Origin: Rhytidiadelphus loreus
Taxonomy: Eukaryota; Streptophyta; Bryopsida; Hypnales; Hylocomiaceae
Direction: 5' to 3'
Length of the DNA stretch: 64,000 nucleotides
NCBI GenBank assembly: GCA_947034895.1
Contig: OX344763.1
Coordinates: forward strand, 42,655,025-42,719,024
The notes beneath the pieces were generated by a model that worked only from the letters and a program-made list of their open reading frames with translations, had not been told where the DNA came from and ran no database searches. The translations under genes were made by a program, and so were the position numbers. This document shows, in pieces, positions 1-14,434 of the stretch; within the stretch, counting starts at the first letter, position 1, and every line of letters begins with the position of its first letter.

Positions 1-768
1 GAGTTCCCAATGGAAGGAATTGACTAGGAATGGAGGTGAACCCTTTTCCAAAACTTGCCCAAAGTCTTAGCCTATATATTATTCACACAGTCCTTCTGAG
101 TTCTATAGGAAGTAAAAGATTTTTTTTTCCAAATTTTTTGTCACCTTGTAAAGCATTAGTATATCTCTTAATCCACCATTTAGATTTCCAAGTTTCAAAA
201 TTATGTGGTGGCAAATGTGCTTGAAAAATTATGTTGTGCATTGTGAACTTTTGGACATTGTTGCATTGCAAGATTTTTTTGGATGTGCTTTGCATCTTTT
301 TTTGGCATGAAATTATTTGAAGACATAATTAACATCATATTGATTATGATTGATTTTTAAATTCAAAATCCATAGTGAAAAAATTTGCCACAAGCAATGG
401 TCAAAGGCATTTGAAATTGTCAGGCACAATGGAAAAAAATAAAAACTTTTCCTACAAATGCTTATATCTTTCAATCCTTGTAGTCAAATATCACAAAAAT
501 TTTACCACTTCCTCTACAAGTCTACTACAAGATTCTATGGTTAGATTTTCAGAAAAAATATTTTATTGAAAATTTTGATGAATGTAGCCATAATAAGGGC
601 AATTTTGAATGTTTTTTCACAGAAAAATGGCCTTGGGCCTTTAGGGGTTAAAAATAGAATCAAAACATTTCACTCATAAATAGTACAAGGAGGAGGATTT
701 TCAGGTTTGACACAACCATAGACTCTGTCCTTTAGGAATTCAACATGCATCATAAAAAGTGGACTTTG
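1..768. other. AT-rich non-coding flank
   Basis: No gene is supported here. At 637-651 the sequence ends a stretch with GGCCTTTAGGGGTTAA, which looks like the right end of a TTAA-ended element of the kind seen elsewhere in the window. Its left end was not found and may lie outside the window. Confidence 0.5.
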
Positions 769-920
769 TTAACCCATTAAGAACTAGATCAATGACTGCC
801 AATGAATATCTGCTTGAAAATGGCAGGTTTTCATTAGCAATCAAAGTGACTACTAATGAAAACGTGTCATTTTTGGCTAGAATCATCAACTAGTCATTGA
901 CTTGGTCGTTAATGGGTTAA
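769..920. mobile_element. 152-bp TTAA-ended MITE
   Basis: The stretch begins TTAACCCATTAA and ends with its exact reverse complement, TTAATGGGTTAA. The similarity continues inward (ATCAATGACT on the left, AGTCATTGAC on the right). There is no coding capacity. Ends of the form TTAA-CCC...GGG-TTAA are what piggyBac-type elements show, because TTAA is their duplicated target, but no transposase is present, so the superfamily is inferred. Confidence 0.65.
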
Positions 921-1981
921 GTGGGGTTGTCTACAACAATTCTTAGTACAAAAAATTAGGGCATCATAGAGCCTATCAAAGGTATGTAGGGGAGACAATC
1001 ATATGAAGTCATGTTTTTTTTCATGTTTTTGAGTTTAGAACATTGGTAGAGTACACCGAAACTTCATCAACATCCCAAATGTGGTAGACTTATTAATGTT
1101 GGATTTGTGAATTGGATGGAAATCACTGATTTCATTAGAAGAGTTTTGAGCCTTCCAAAAGATTGTGAATTCCTTGCAATTCCCACAGTTTGGGAACAAG
1201 GCCGCAGTTGTAGTTTGATGTGGCAAAGAGATTGCCACATGTGATAATATTAATTCATTATTATTATTATTATTTTTTTAAATTTTTAAATTTTAATTTA
1301 TTATTTTAATTATTTAATATTTTGGTTGCCTTGTTGTGGTTCACAATATGGGAAACAACTCAAAACAGTCTCTTAGAGGGTTTAAAATTCCTCTAATGAT
1401 TTCACGTGAGTGACAACTTGTTATACATAATTTCCAACCATTGGTTTCCTAGTGAACAAAAGACAAAAAATTGTCAACTAGTAAGTTGGCAATTTTTACA
1501 TCAATTTAATGGTTGTAAAAGAAATATTAGTGTTTTAAGGAATTGTTGCTTCACAATCAATTATTTTACCCCTAAAAGAACCAATATGTAGCAGGTGGAT
1601 GATGAACTTTTTCAAGAGTTTACTACAAGAGCTATACAAAATGGATGAAGTACATTTAAGTACACTAAAAATGAAATTTTTGTCTATTCTTTTGTGATGC
1701 AACTAACTTAGTCATTAGATGCTTTTATGATTTTTGTGCAAAGTTAAAAATAAGTTCATGTTCAAATGAAAAAAAAATGAAAAAAAATGATGATTATCTC
1801 CAAATTCTTGTTAAGTCATAAATTATGTAATTTAGAAGCTCCAAATCTACACTATTCTTCTTTCCAGGCTCTTTACAAGATGAAGATTCAAAGAGAGTTG
1901 AAGGTGGGTGCAAGCATTGATTACACACTTTTCATTCATGATTTCAATATAATGTTAGAGATCTTTTTGGATTGTTGTGGA
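921..1981. other. AT-rich non-coding stretch
   Basis: No supported gene. It contains a low-complexity (TTA)n/T-rich patch around 1256-1320. The last eight bases (1974-1981, GTTGTGGA) are the left target-site duplication of hAT element A. Confidence 0.6.
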
Positions 1982-2110
1982 CAAGGTTGTCTTGTCTGAC
2001 ATATTTTTGGGTTTAGGCGTCGTGTATGACGTCTGACGTCGCGTGTCGCGTGTCACGAAGTGTCGAGTTTACTTGACATCGCGTCGCGGAGGGGTAAAAA
2101 ATTTTACCCC
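1982..2110. repeat. Terminal and subterminal region of element A (transposase-gene end)
   Basis: After the short terminal repeat there is a CpG-rich stretch dense in GACGTC, GTCGCG and CGTGTCGCG words. The same stretch occurs in reverse at 60275-60403. The other end of both elements (7150-7269 and 38050-38165) is different in sequence but is also built from GACGTC and CGCGCGAC words. Such dense subterminal motifs are usual binding sites of hAT transposases; here the role is inferred. Confidence 0.7.
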
Positions 2111-2165
2111 ATGGTAAATAGATTTTGCCTACGTGGCAGGGCTTCAGAACTGACGTGGACAGCCA

Positions 2166-2512
2166 GCGTGGGCGACTGCGGGTGTGGGCGCGTGCAGGTC
2201 TGCCTTGGGCGACCTCGGGTGGAAAAATTGAGGCGACTACGGGTGAAGGGGCAACTGCGGGTCTGGGGCACTAGGGCGACTTCGGGTGAAGGGGCGACCG
2301 CGGGTGGAAAAAGTAGAGGTGACTGCGGGTTTAGGCTTGAAGGCGACTGCGGGTGAGTGGGCGACTGCGGGTCAGGGGCTTTAGGGCGACTTCGGGTGAA
2401 GGGGCGACTGCGGCTTCGGGTACTGAGGGCGACCGCGGGTCCGACAAGTAGGGGCGACTGCGGGTCGGAGCAGCAGACAGCGACCGCGTGTTCCAGGGCG
2501 ACCGCAGGTTCA
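2166..2512 (+). repeat. GGGCGACTGCGGGT motif cluster A1
   Basis: About 18 copies of a 14-bp motif and variants (GGCGACTGCGGGT, GGCGACCGCGGGT, GGCGACTTCGGGT) are spaced irregularly by roughly 5-25 bases. The matching cluster in element B is 59860-60218, in the opposite orientation. Short open frames across the cluster on both strands (for example 2060-2356) come from the repeat and are not genes. Confidence 0.9.
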
Positions 2513-2841
2513 GTTTAGGATTTGAGTTTGGCATATTCAGTCTTTGAAGTAACACGTCACATAGGTGTTTTATAAGCGCAGAATTAGGTGCTACGTTATA
2601 TTGGGGTTTACAATTTACAAGTGCAAATAATAGAGCCCATGAAATGTAAATTGGACAAACTTCTCTAATCCCAAAAATTCACCCAATATAAGGCCACAAT
2701 AATAATGTCAACAACGATTATATTAATTAGTCATCGATATTGCTTTGAGGCGGACTTCAAATGTAGCCATACTTGCATTGCACTTTTATAACCTCGTTGT
2801 AGTCATCACCTAACTGCCTACCAATTAAAACTAATACCTAA

Positions 2842-5105
2842 GTGTGATTGACACATTATAAATTGCGTGAGAGAACAAAACTCAATATAATCAATTATAC
2901 AATGCATAGGATAGGTGTAGTAAGATGGTTGTTCAAATATCTCATAAGGATTGGGTGTGACAGCATGAGCTCCCATATAACTTTCATCATGTGCTTCATC
3001 AAGCACCGTGAAGGTGTAGTTGGGAACTAATTGTCACAATTAATTGTCATAGCTATTTCCCAGCTGATTTCATGGTTTTGTTCAAATTTTATTTATCTGT
3101 ACATTCATAGGTATGCAAACAATAAAACTTGTTTCATATTAATTAAAAGTGTAGCCATCATATTTACAAACAAAGGGATTAAATCAAGGGCATACATTTG
3201 TACATTTTCAATATTTGAGGATTTCAAACTTGTGAACCAAGAATAACAAGCCACAACATTTATGGGTATATATTTTATTGGGGGGGTCACATTTATGGGT
3301 ATATATTTTTTGGGAGGGGTCACATATGTAAACCATTAAAGTATTGGGCACTAATCAATTAAACATTCATATACCATGGACTGTTTAGCAAAATATGATC
3401 ATCCATCTGAGATAAACAATCCATGCATTGTTTAGCAAAATCATAGTATAGAAATGTAAAATGAAGTTCTTTGTCAAGCACATTGCTATTTCACATGTCT
3501 AGCATGACTTTAGTACTATTATCTTCATAAATAACTTATTTCTTTTTATGATCCCAACTCAAAAATCAAAATAGGGTCTTATGCCATGGTACAAGGCTGC
3601 CGTTTGATGCACCACAACAATGTCTCTAGTCACGAACAATTTGCCCGTGACACAAGGTTGTCCAAGTTTGCGCGAGCTTGGTTTAACCTATTATTGGTCT
3701 GCTCAAAGATATCCGTGGTGTTGATTTGAATGCTCAGAGATTGTGTAAATGCGCGTTCCGTCCCGTGCTCATCATCCTAAGGTGGAATTGTCATTAGTAC
3801 ATATGATATTCACAGAATAGGGTACAAACAATACTAACCTAGCAAGTATATTAACTCGTGTTGTGGTATTGCACTAACCTTAATGAGTTGTAACAACAAG
3901 CATCCATTCTCAAACTCGAAAAGTTTCTCGACATCCTCAAATTCTTCTAATAAAGCCCTGCATCTCCCGGCCCCCCATATCAATGAATATTAAAACATAA
4001 CAACTACATATGGGTATTTTTAGCATATAATCTTATAATACAAGTTCTATACTAGAACAACCGAACCTGAGGTTTGTGCAATCTTTTCCTTGCCGAACCC
4101 ACACATATTCTTCCATCATGGCCCACCCCTCCCTAATGGCCTCATCAAATTTGGCTCCCCAAACAATATCGCGTGTGTTTTGTATCAAACACATCACTCG
4201 TCCTGCAGCAAATAAGCACTAATAGTGAGATGAAATGTCCACCACTAACTATCCAACTAGAAATGTTCATTAATACATGTTCATTTCATTATTCAAGGAT
4301 TCAAATCACCTATACAAAATGAAGGGCAATATTTTACTCACCCATTTTGCTGGCTTGGAAATGGCCTTTGGACTCATTGCATTGGCCATAATGAGCAAAG
4401 CAATACAATTTGTAGCCTTTCCAAAAGTCCTTAATCCTATTTCAAAGATCACAAATCAATTCCAATAGAATAGTCATTGTCATGGTGATTCTCCCACCTA
4501 TTAAAAAGACATTGTCTACAATACAAGTGGATGACAATAAGGAAGTCAAAGGCAAACTAAACAAATTTTTACCGGAAATATTCATAGTCGAGAATAATTA
4601 TGACTTCCTCTGAGCACTTGCTAAATTGAACACCTGCCATTAAGCCTGTAAGGAGCCAAATAACTAATCATTAGCAATGCAAGAAGATTAAATTTGAATA
4701 GGCTACATAACAATTGAGGCCCCCTACGTTACTATAACACCCAAAAATGAAAGAGAATCAATGAAGAACCAAATGAATCATTTTCATTTGAATTGCTAAT
4801 TGTTTTAAATGTGAATTTAGTGTACCCTTTTTCGGTGACTTCACACCTATTTGTGTGTGCATCCTTATTATTCAACAACTTTGCCACAATGAATGCAATT
4901 GCCGTTTCAAGGCCCTCTACATCAAATGGCTTTGATATTCTCACTATCCTAAACTAATGGAAAAGATTTTGGGTTCATTGAAGTATACAAGAAGTGTCTG
5001 TTGTATTGTTGGCTGTTTGTGGGAAACCAAAAAAACCACGAGACCTCCACAACATTGGGCCCACATTCAGCCACTACAAGGTAGGTGAACTACAAGGCGC
5101 AGTTA
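2842..5105 (-). pseudogene. Element A copy of the unknown multi-exon hAT cargo gene
   Basis: This is the reverse-orientation counterpart of the gene modelled at 50333-51649 in element B. The leader block (5060-5105), the exon with the FDVEGLETAIAFIVAK stretch (4732-4944), and the final exon ending in a TGA near 3631-3633 are recognisable on the minus strand. The copy is nearly identical to that of element B; the last exon differs by a few substitutions. It is the only gene that this deletion derivative has kept. Product unknown. Whether it is still transcribed cannot be told. Confidence 0.5.
5060..5105 (-). promoter_or_regulatory. Shared cargo-gene leader block, element A copy
   Basis: It reads, on the minus strand, CTGCGCCTTGTAGTTCACC followed by a TAGTGGCTGAATG-type core. 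The same block lies upstream of five cargo genes in element B. Position and repeated use suggest a core promoter or 5' leader; this is inference. Confidence 0.5.
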
Positions 5106-5146
5106 TGAAAATTATGGACCACAGGCTGGAACAACCCATGAAATAC

Positions 5147-5895
5147 CCGCGGTCGCCAGGGGCGCATGCGCTAACCCTAACACGGATACTAGGGCGACAG
5201 CGCATGGGGCGACTGCGCATGGGGCGACTGCGGGTCCAGTCCAAGGATCCCTCGCGTCTTTCAAGGGCGACCTCGGGTGAGGGCGACCTCGGGTGAGGGC
5301 GACCTCGGATCAGGGCAACCGCAGGTCAGGGCGACCTCGGGTCCTTGAGGGGGAAACACATTTCAAAATCCCCCCTCCATCAGGGAGACTGCGCATAGGG
5401 GGCGACTGCAGGTCAAGGAGAAAATGCAAACTCCTTGACCCGCAGTCGCCCCCTATGCGTAGTCGCCCATATGGAAGGGGAGGGAGACACCAAATACTTT
5501 TCCGCCCTCTATCAGGGCGACTGCGGGTCAAGGTGGGAGATACCAAAAATTTCGAAAATGCAATCTCCCCCCTTCCATCAGGGCGACTGCGGATCAAGGT
5601 GGGAGACACCAGAAATTTCGAAAATGCAATCTCCCCCCTTCCATCAAGGCGACTGCGCGTAGGGGGCGACTGCGGGTCAAGGTGGGAGACACCAAAAATT
5701 TCGAAAATGCAATCTCCCCCCTTCCATCAGGGCGACTGCGCGTAGGGGGCGACTGCGGGTCCCCAGATCACTTCCAAAATCAGACCTGGGGTTCTAGGGC
5801 GACTGCGCGTAGGGGGCGACTGCGGGTCCCCAGATCACTTCCAAAATCAGACCTGGGGTTCTAGGGCGACTGTGCTTTGGGCGACTGCGGGTATG
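5147..5895 (+). repeat. Motif cluster A2 with an 82-84-bp minisatellite
   Basis: Copies of GGGCGACTGCGGGT and its variants GCGACTGCGCGTAGGGG are embedded in a longer tandem unit. That unit also carries GGGAGACACCAAAAATTTCG and AATGCAATCTCCCCCCTTCC, repeated between about 5505 and 5735. The counterpart in element B (about 49430-49800) is inverted and has a different number of units. The 99-150-residue open frames across this block (5293-5745, 5310-5609) are repeat artefacts. Confidence 0.85.
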
Positions 5896-6552
5896 GGCAT
5901 GTTTCACAAGATTAATTTTTTTTTTGGGACCCCTCTCCCTTATTGTTTCTAATTCCCTTTAATCATATGTTACTTCCTCCATTTTGTTTACAAATTCAAC
6001 AAGACAAACAAATCCTAGGTTTTGCATTAGCTCTCCAACACTCCTTTGGCAAGAAGTTCCAAATGAAAGTTTTATGTACATTCTAATAGTGGGGAGGTGT
6101 AATTAGATTTATTTGGGCATGATTAGATTTATTTGGGCATGTTTCACGAGATGGTTTTTTTTTTTTGGACCTCTCCCTTATTGTTTCTAATTCCCTTTAA
6201 TCATATGTTACTTCCTCCATTTTGTTTACAAATTCAACAAGACAAAAAAGACATGATTCTGTTTTAGGTCTAAAACACTACATCTCGTGTAGGATGTGTA
6301 AGTATTTTATGTAGGTTTAAGGATTTGATTCTAGATAAAAGTTGTATTATTGTTTTCCAAGGTCTAGGGTCTAGGGTTTAGGGTTTGGGAAACCCTTCAC
6401 ATTGTGAGAATAATTCTTCCATTGCCTTGCTATGTCTTTGATATGAACTGACGCCTAACATTTATTACCAATTTTGGATGTGAGATAAGGAAAAATCAAT
6501 TAGAATATGCTGCAGATGCTAATTAGTGTTGGGTCAGATTGGTTGTTGGTTT

Positions 6553-7095
6553 AGGGCGACCTCGAGTCAGGGGCGACCGCGGGTCATCGACGAAGCAAAA
6601 AACACATTTGAATCAGGGCGACTGCGCGTAGGGGGCGACTGCGGGTCGAAGAGACTTCTTTGTGGGCGACCGCGTGTGCAAGTTTCGGGATGGTTTAGTT
6701 GGTACCCGCGGTCGCCCTTGATCCGCAGTCGCCCTTGATGCGCAGTCGCCCATTTCAACGCTCCAAAAACGCGCAGTCGCCCATTCCCGCTGTCTTCAAA
6801 CCCGCAGTCGCCCCTCCTCAAACCCGAAGTCGGATCGGGCGGTCCCGCGGTCGCCCACCCAAGAATACTTGCGCACCCGCGGTCGCCCACCCAAGAACAC
6901 TTCCTGAACCCGCGGTCTCCCTGCCAAACCCGCAGTCGCCCACCCGCGGTCTCCCTCAGAAATCCGCAGTCGCCCACCCGCAGTCGCCCTCGCCCACCCG
7001 TAGTCGCCCACCCGCAGTCGCCCTCGTCCACCCGCAGTCGCCCACCCGCAGTCGCCCTCGTCCACCCGCAATCGCCCCTACCCGCACTCTCCTAC
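6553..7095. repeat. Motif cluster A3
   Basis: The cluster reads as GGGCGACTGCGGGT on the plus strand up to about 6680 and as ACCCGCAGTCGCCC from about 6705 to 7070. It is the fusion point between sequence matching 48.6-48.95 kb and sequence matching 38.05-38.45 kb of element B. The 154-155-residue open frames on both strands are encoded by the repeat only. Confidence 0.85.
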
Positions 7096-7120
7096 CCATA
7101 CGCGCCCTCCAGTTTGCCAA

Positions 7121-7142
7121 GTGGATGCCATGTGGCATCCAC
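7121..7142. repeat. 22-bp near-perfect palindrome close to the element A end
   Basis: Two 10-bp arms, GTGGATGCCA and its complement, surround two bases. The same palindrome lies at 38169-38190 in element B, about 120 bp from the terminus in each. It could form a hairpin or be a dimeric protein site. Confidence 0.6.
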
Positions 7143-7424
7143 CTGGAGGGGGGTAATTTCCTGTAAAGGCAAAGGTAAATTTGACTTTTCGTGACGTCGC
7201 GCGGGCTCTACTAGACGTCGCGCGACGTCTGTCTGTCGCGATGTCGCGCTGTCGCAGCGAACAACCCTGGTTGTGGATGTTCTTAGTTAGTCTACATAAT
7301 GTCTACTTCAAGCTACACAATGACATTGTAGCCATCCTTGCATTAGAGAGTTTTAGATTGAGTAATTGGGTCAAAATACTCTAACATTAGAACTAAAATT
7401 TGAAGAAGAAGATAAGTTTCTTTG

Positions 7425-7953
7425 TTAACCCTTTAGGCCTAGCATGCCAATTTTGGGAATTGGAACACTCTCTTGGCCTAAGTTGCTCTTGAGGTGTGAA
7501 CGAGATGTGAGGGCACGGGTATTCCACTTCCAATGAGCCATTGGCCATCAAATTTGGAGCAATGATGATTTGTCTATGGCAATTTGAAGTTGGAAATTTC
7601 AAAATGTACTATGGAACATGTTTCTTTATTGAATTTATTTGTGTATAACTAAAGAAAGCATGCCAACTTCACCATAATGTTCAATATAATGAACTCTATT
7701 TTCAATAAAAATTTCATGGTAAAGTGAGCTTTTTGTAATTACTATGATTTTTCAAAGACATAAACTTTAAAAAATCATATAAATTTCATTTTTTTTCCAA
7801 AAATAATTTTAAAAATCATATTAGATAGAAGATATGAATGCTTATTTGTGAAAAAATAATAATTTTAATTAAATTATAAAATTTTAATATACAAATTTGA
7901 TTCTAGAAGAATTCGAGAAGTTGCTTGGGGCTCCTTAGGCCCTAAAGGGTTAA
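7425..7953. mobile_element. 529-bp TTAA-ended element
   Basis: The left end reads TTAACCCTTTAGG and the right end is its complement, CCTAAAGGGTTAA; the inverted repeats continue imperfectly for about 20 bp. The interior is AT-rich and non-coding. TTAA-CCC ends suggest a piggyBac-type MITE; the assignment is inferred. Confidence 0.6.
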
Positions 7954-9949
7954 AATGCATAGCACTCTCATAGAGAAAACCTAATAGGAATCAAATTTTT
8001 ATGTTCATGTTATCACCATCAATAAATGAGGCACCTACATAGAGACCAAAAAAAATTAATTCTCAAAAGACAAATGCTACTCAAAATTCAACTCCTCTAC
8101 AAGCATTTTGAGAAAAAAACAAATTTGGAATCCTTTAGTGACATGGGTGGCAAGCTTGAAATGCAAGTGCACTTTTTGAAAATCTCATCAAAAAGTGAGT
8201 AATGACACAAGCTTAGGGTCACTTTAGACTATGGTGGAGAAATGCACCAGTCAAGAATTCTAGGGAAATAGAGCAATATGATTGAAACAAATTTCATTCT
8301 TCACTGGATTGGTTTTAGACTATGGCTAAGACTTGTCCAATGGAAATCGTTAAGTATGGATGGAAAAATGACATAATTGCCTATGTGGTAGGTCTTTTTG
8401 TAAGGGGAGTTTTTTGGAGCCCAAATTTGGCTGGCCTCAATCCTCGGCGAAAAAAATTGGCCTCTACAGAACTCCAACTTCATTAAAATATTATTTTCCA
8501 TGACAAGTTTGATTGGATGGATTCCCCTCTACAAGTCACTTTCTTTGCCATATTCAATTCTCAAAATTACAAGAGAACTACTACTCTACAGAACGGCTAG
8601 AATATGTTATTACTGTATATGTAAATGAAAGTAGAACTCTTGATTCATCATAGTAAATTGAATTGAAACCTCAAATTGATTCAAAAGCCAACTACATTTC
8701 CTATTACCTATGAAGAAGACAAGCTATTTATATACATATGGGGTGGTAGGAGGTAAAACAACCTATGTGGGATATATAAATTTAAATGAGTAGAAGCTCA
8801 ATCGCTCATAATTAAGTCAAAAATAGGAATTGTGTTTGAAGTAGAATTTAAGATTTTCATTTTCAAAAATCTAATTGAGATTTCAAGCCTCCAATGGCAA
8901 AAGTTATGAACAAATTTTAGAGAGGGGTTGGAAGGGACATTTTTTATTGACATTTTCAATCATCCTCTCTGCAATTTGTCTATAATTTTTGATTGGAGGA
9001 TTGAAATCTCAAAAGGATTTGTGGAATTGAAATTTAACTTGGTTTACCAACTTTTTTTTAGTTCAAAGTTTGTTGAGAAAAGTTATTCTACTATGACTAA
9101 ATGAGGTGTGAAAGTTTACTTTAAACATATTTCCTTTGTCTTGACAATGAATAGTCACACTCTCATCTTCAAATTATCCCATACCCTTTGAAGAATCATC
9201 ATGAACAATAGATTTCAATATTAAAAAAATGTCTCTACCCTTCACTCTCACAAATGTCAATGAAACATCCCCTTCAGTTTACCAATCAAACTTGTTTGAT
9301 GGACTACAATGACATTTGTAAACTAAAATTGAACCTCTTGTTCTTAAATGATTCCTTCAAATTCAATACATAATGAATTGATTTGAAAATATTATTGCAC
9401 AAACTTAACAAATAGGCACATTTTTTCCAAGTTTTACTAAATTTGAAGATTGGATGCAAAAGTTATACCTTTTCAAAGTTCATTGTTGCTCCTAAACATA
9501 CAAAATATGTCTTTGACTAGTGAACTTCAATTTTGTGAAGTTGTTCAAAAGACTTCTATGGTTGGTCAAGACTTCTTAAGGCATTATTTTATTGTCTTTC
9601 CATCTTTTCCAACATCCCACCAATTGCCTCAAATAACCATGACTTGGCCAAAACTTCTTGACCAACTAGTGCATTTCTCTATTGTAGTCTAAAGTGGCCC
9701 ATAAAAGGTGACAACTTCACTTGGCTTAACCCATAAATGATTGCATACATTTTGCATCCAATGAATGACATAGAATCCTTTTGTATAAGACAAAAGTGCA
9801 ACTATTCATCCTCAAAATTTTGTTGTGAAAAGGGGAGGTCTTCTACAATAGTTTGACTTCCAATGAGTGTTTTTGCATTTTTTTTAAGCCAATGATTCCT
9901 ATAGTATCCAAAGGGATGATCTCCATGGTCACCAATCCATCTTTAAGGG
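7954..9949. other. AT-rich non-coding stretch
   Basis: I see no gene here: the short open frames (8301-8501, 9450-9692) have no recognisable features. The sequence is AT-rich intergenic DNA, probably old degraded repeats. Confidence 0.5.
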
Positions 9950-10199
9950 TTAACCCCTGAGCGCCCAACCCATGTTCACAAAAATCCAAACCTTTCTATA
10001 CTCATTCCAATTAAATTATCACTTAAAAAAAGATCTACACTAATTGACCATACCGATTGATAGTAGAGACATGTCTAAAGATACATGGAGAGGGACGCAT
10101 CCTTTGACCGTACCATTGAAAAGATTATAAGAGTCAAACAAGGGCATCTTTCAAAAATGGAGAGGCCATATTTTGGCTCCTTGGGCGCTCAGGGGTTAA
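9950..10199. mobile_element. 250-bp TTAA-ended MITE
   Basis: A perfect 19-bp terminal inverted repeat, TTAACCCCTGAGCGCCCAA at 9950-9968 and its complement at 10181-10199, encloses non-coding DNA. The TTAA at each end would be the target duplication. It sits about 500 bp beyond the stop codon of RPT3. Confidence 0.8.
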
Positions 10200-10693
10200 A
10201 CATAGTTTCTGAAGCATTCTCAGATGCTTTTTCAATTCTGGAAACTGTTACCACGTCCATGAGGTGCACAACAACATCCAACACCGGAAGAGTCACTGAA
10301 GAATGCAAGTGCAGCACATAGCCAGTTCTGCCCAACGTCCTGACCATGGGGTCAATCGTGGGACCTGCGGTGAACAGAGACTCTTCATGTAAGCCAGCCA
10401 TTTCATAGTTGGAATTTACCGGTATTCTCTCTCTTCTGCCCAACGATGAAAACAATATGGAAGTGGCCACTCTGCAACCCACTATTGCTCAGATGCACAT
10501 ACAAGACAAAGTGTACAGTACAAAATTTATGGATTAGGTGAAACTGTGTACAAGCTCCTTGTCATTCAAATTACAAGAACAACTACGATAGCCCTTCAGT
10601 GCCTCCATTTACACTATGGAATGGATACATGGGACCAAGGGAATTCCTAGTTCATGTTCGGCTGAATTTATTGAATTAAATACCAAAAGGTAT

Positions 10694-13987
<3,294 letters not shown>

Positions 13988-14434
13988 GCTGCAAATGTCG
14001 AAACCCTAAATCTCTCTTCTACGTCTTTCCTTTCAATTGTTGCTGCAATTGAGGGTTTGTTGGACGCAACAAATGAAGACTGAAAGAGCTGAGTGTCAAG
14101 CTTTGAGCTTATGAGACGTCTCAGCCTGATAAAATGAATGAACGCAATTGAGCACCGCTCAAGTAAATGGCGATGAAAGTTTCTGTTCATCGTCTATCAT
14201 CCAAATACAACATGGGCCCACAGCGGTCTACCCGGCCAGGGAGGATTGGACCCCCATTATTGCCCTGGAGAAAACACTGAATTTTTTTATTTCCCACCCA
14301 TGATAAAATTTGCAAATTCTGAATACATATTTGCAATCAGAGGCCCCAAGTTTGCTACGGTGAAGGCACCCAAAAGCGTCCCTATACATATTCTTGTACC
14401 TTAGACTACCTCTTAATGTGTCCCTAGACTTTAG
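13988..14434. other. RPT3 upstream region
   Basis: This holds the 5' leader and promoter side of RPT3. No clear TATA box stands out. The segment near 14260-14290 (CCCTGGAGAAAACACTGAAT) resembles sequence near 55460 and, in reverse, near 23000, so it may be a fragment of a dispersed repeat. Confidence 0.35.

Larger units (their letters stand above)
1982..7269. mobile_element. Element A: non-autonomous hAT element, deletion derivative of element B
   Basis: The 5288-bp element starts CAAGGTTGTC and ends with the complement of CAGGGTTGTT, matching the ends of element B in reverse orientation. It is flanked by a perfect 8-bp direct repeat, GTTGTGGA at 1974-1981 and 7270-7277, the hAT-type target duplication. 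In reverse complement, 1982-2830 matches 59541-60403, about 2842-6680 matches about 48740-52446, about 6700-6830 matches about 48600-48720, and about 6870-7269 matches 38050-38450. The stretches of B carrying the transposase, three WCHI-family genes and the kinase are missing. It keeps three motif clusters and a copy of the unknown multi-exon gene. Confidence 0.93.

Noticed and set aside
2166..7095. Motif clusters as CRISPR arrays
   Set aside because: Spacing is irregular, the unit is 14 bp and variable, orientation changes, and the setting is a plant nuclear transposon.
5293..7166. Open frames of 90-155 residues across the motif clusters on both strands
   Set aside because: They consist only of translated repeat (GRLRVGGDCG-like or PQSPTRSRP-like strings) and appear on both strands wherever a cluster lies.
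10189..10482. 97-residue minus-strand frame as an extra RPT3 exon
   Set aside because: RPT3 already ends properly at 10694 with the expected C-terminus; this stretch is downstream and partly inside a MITE.
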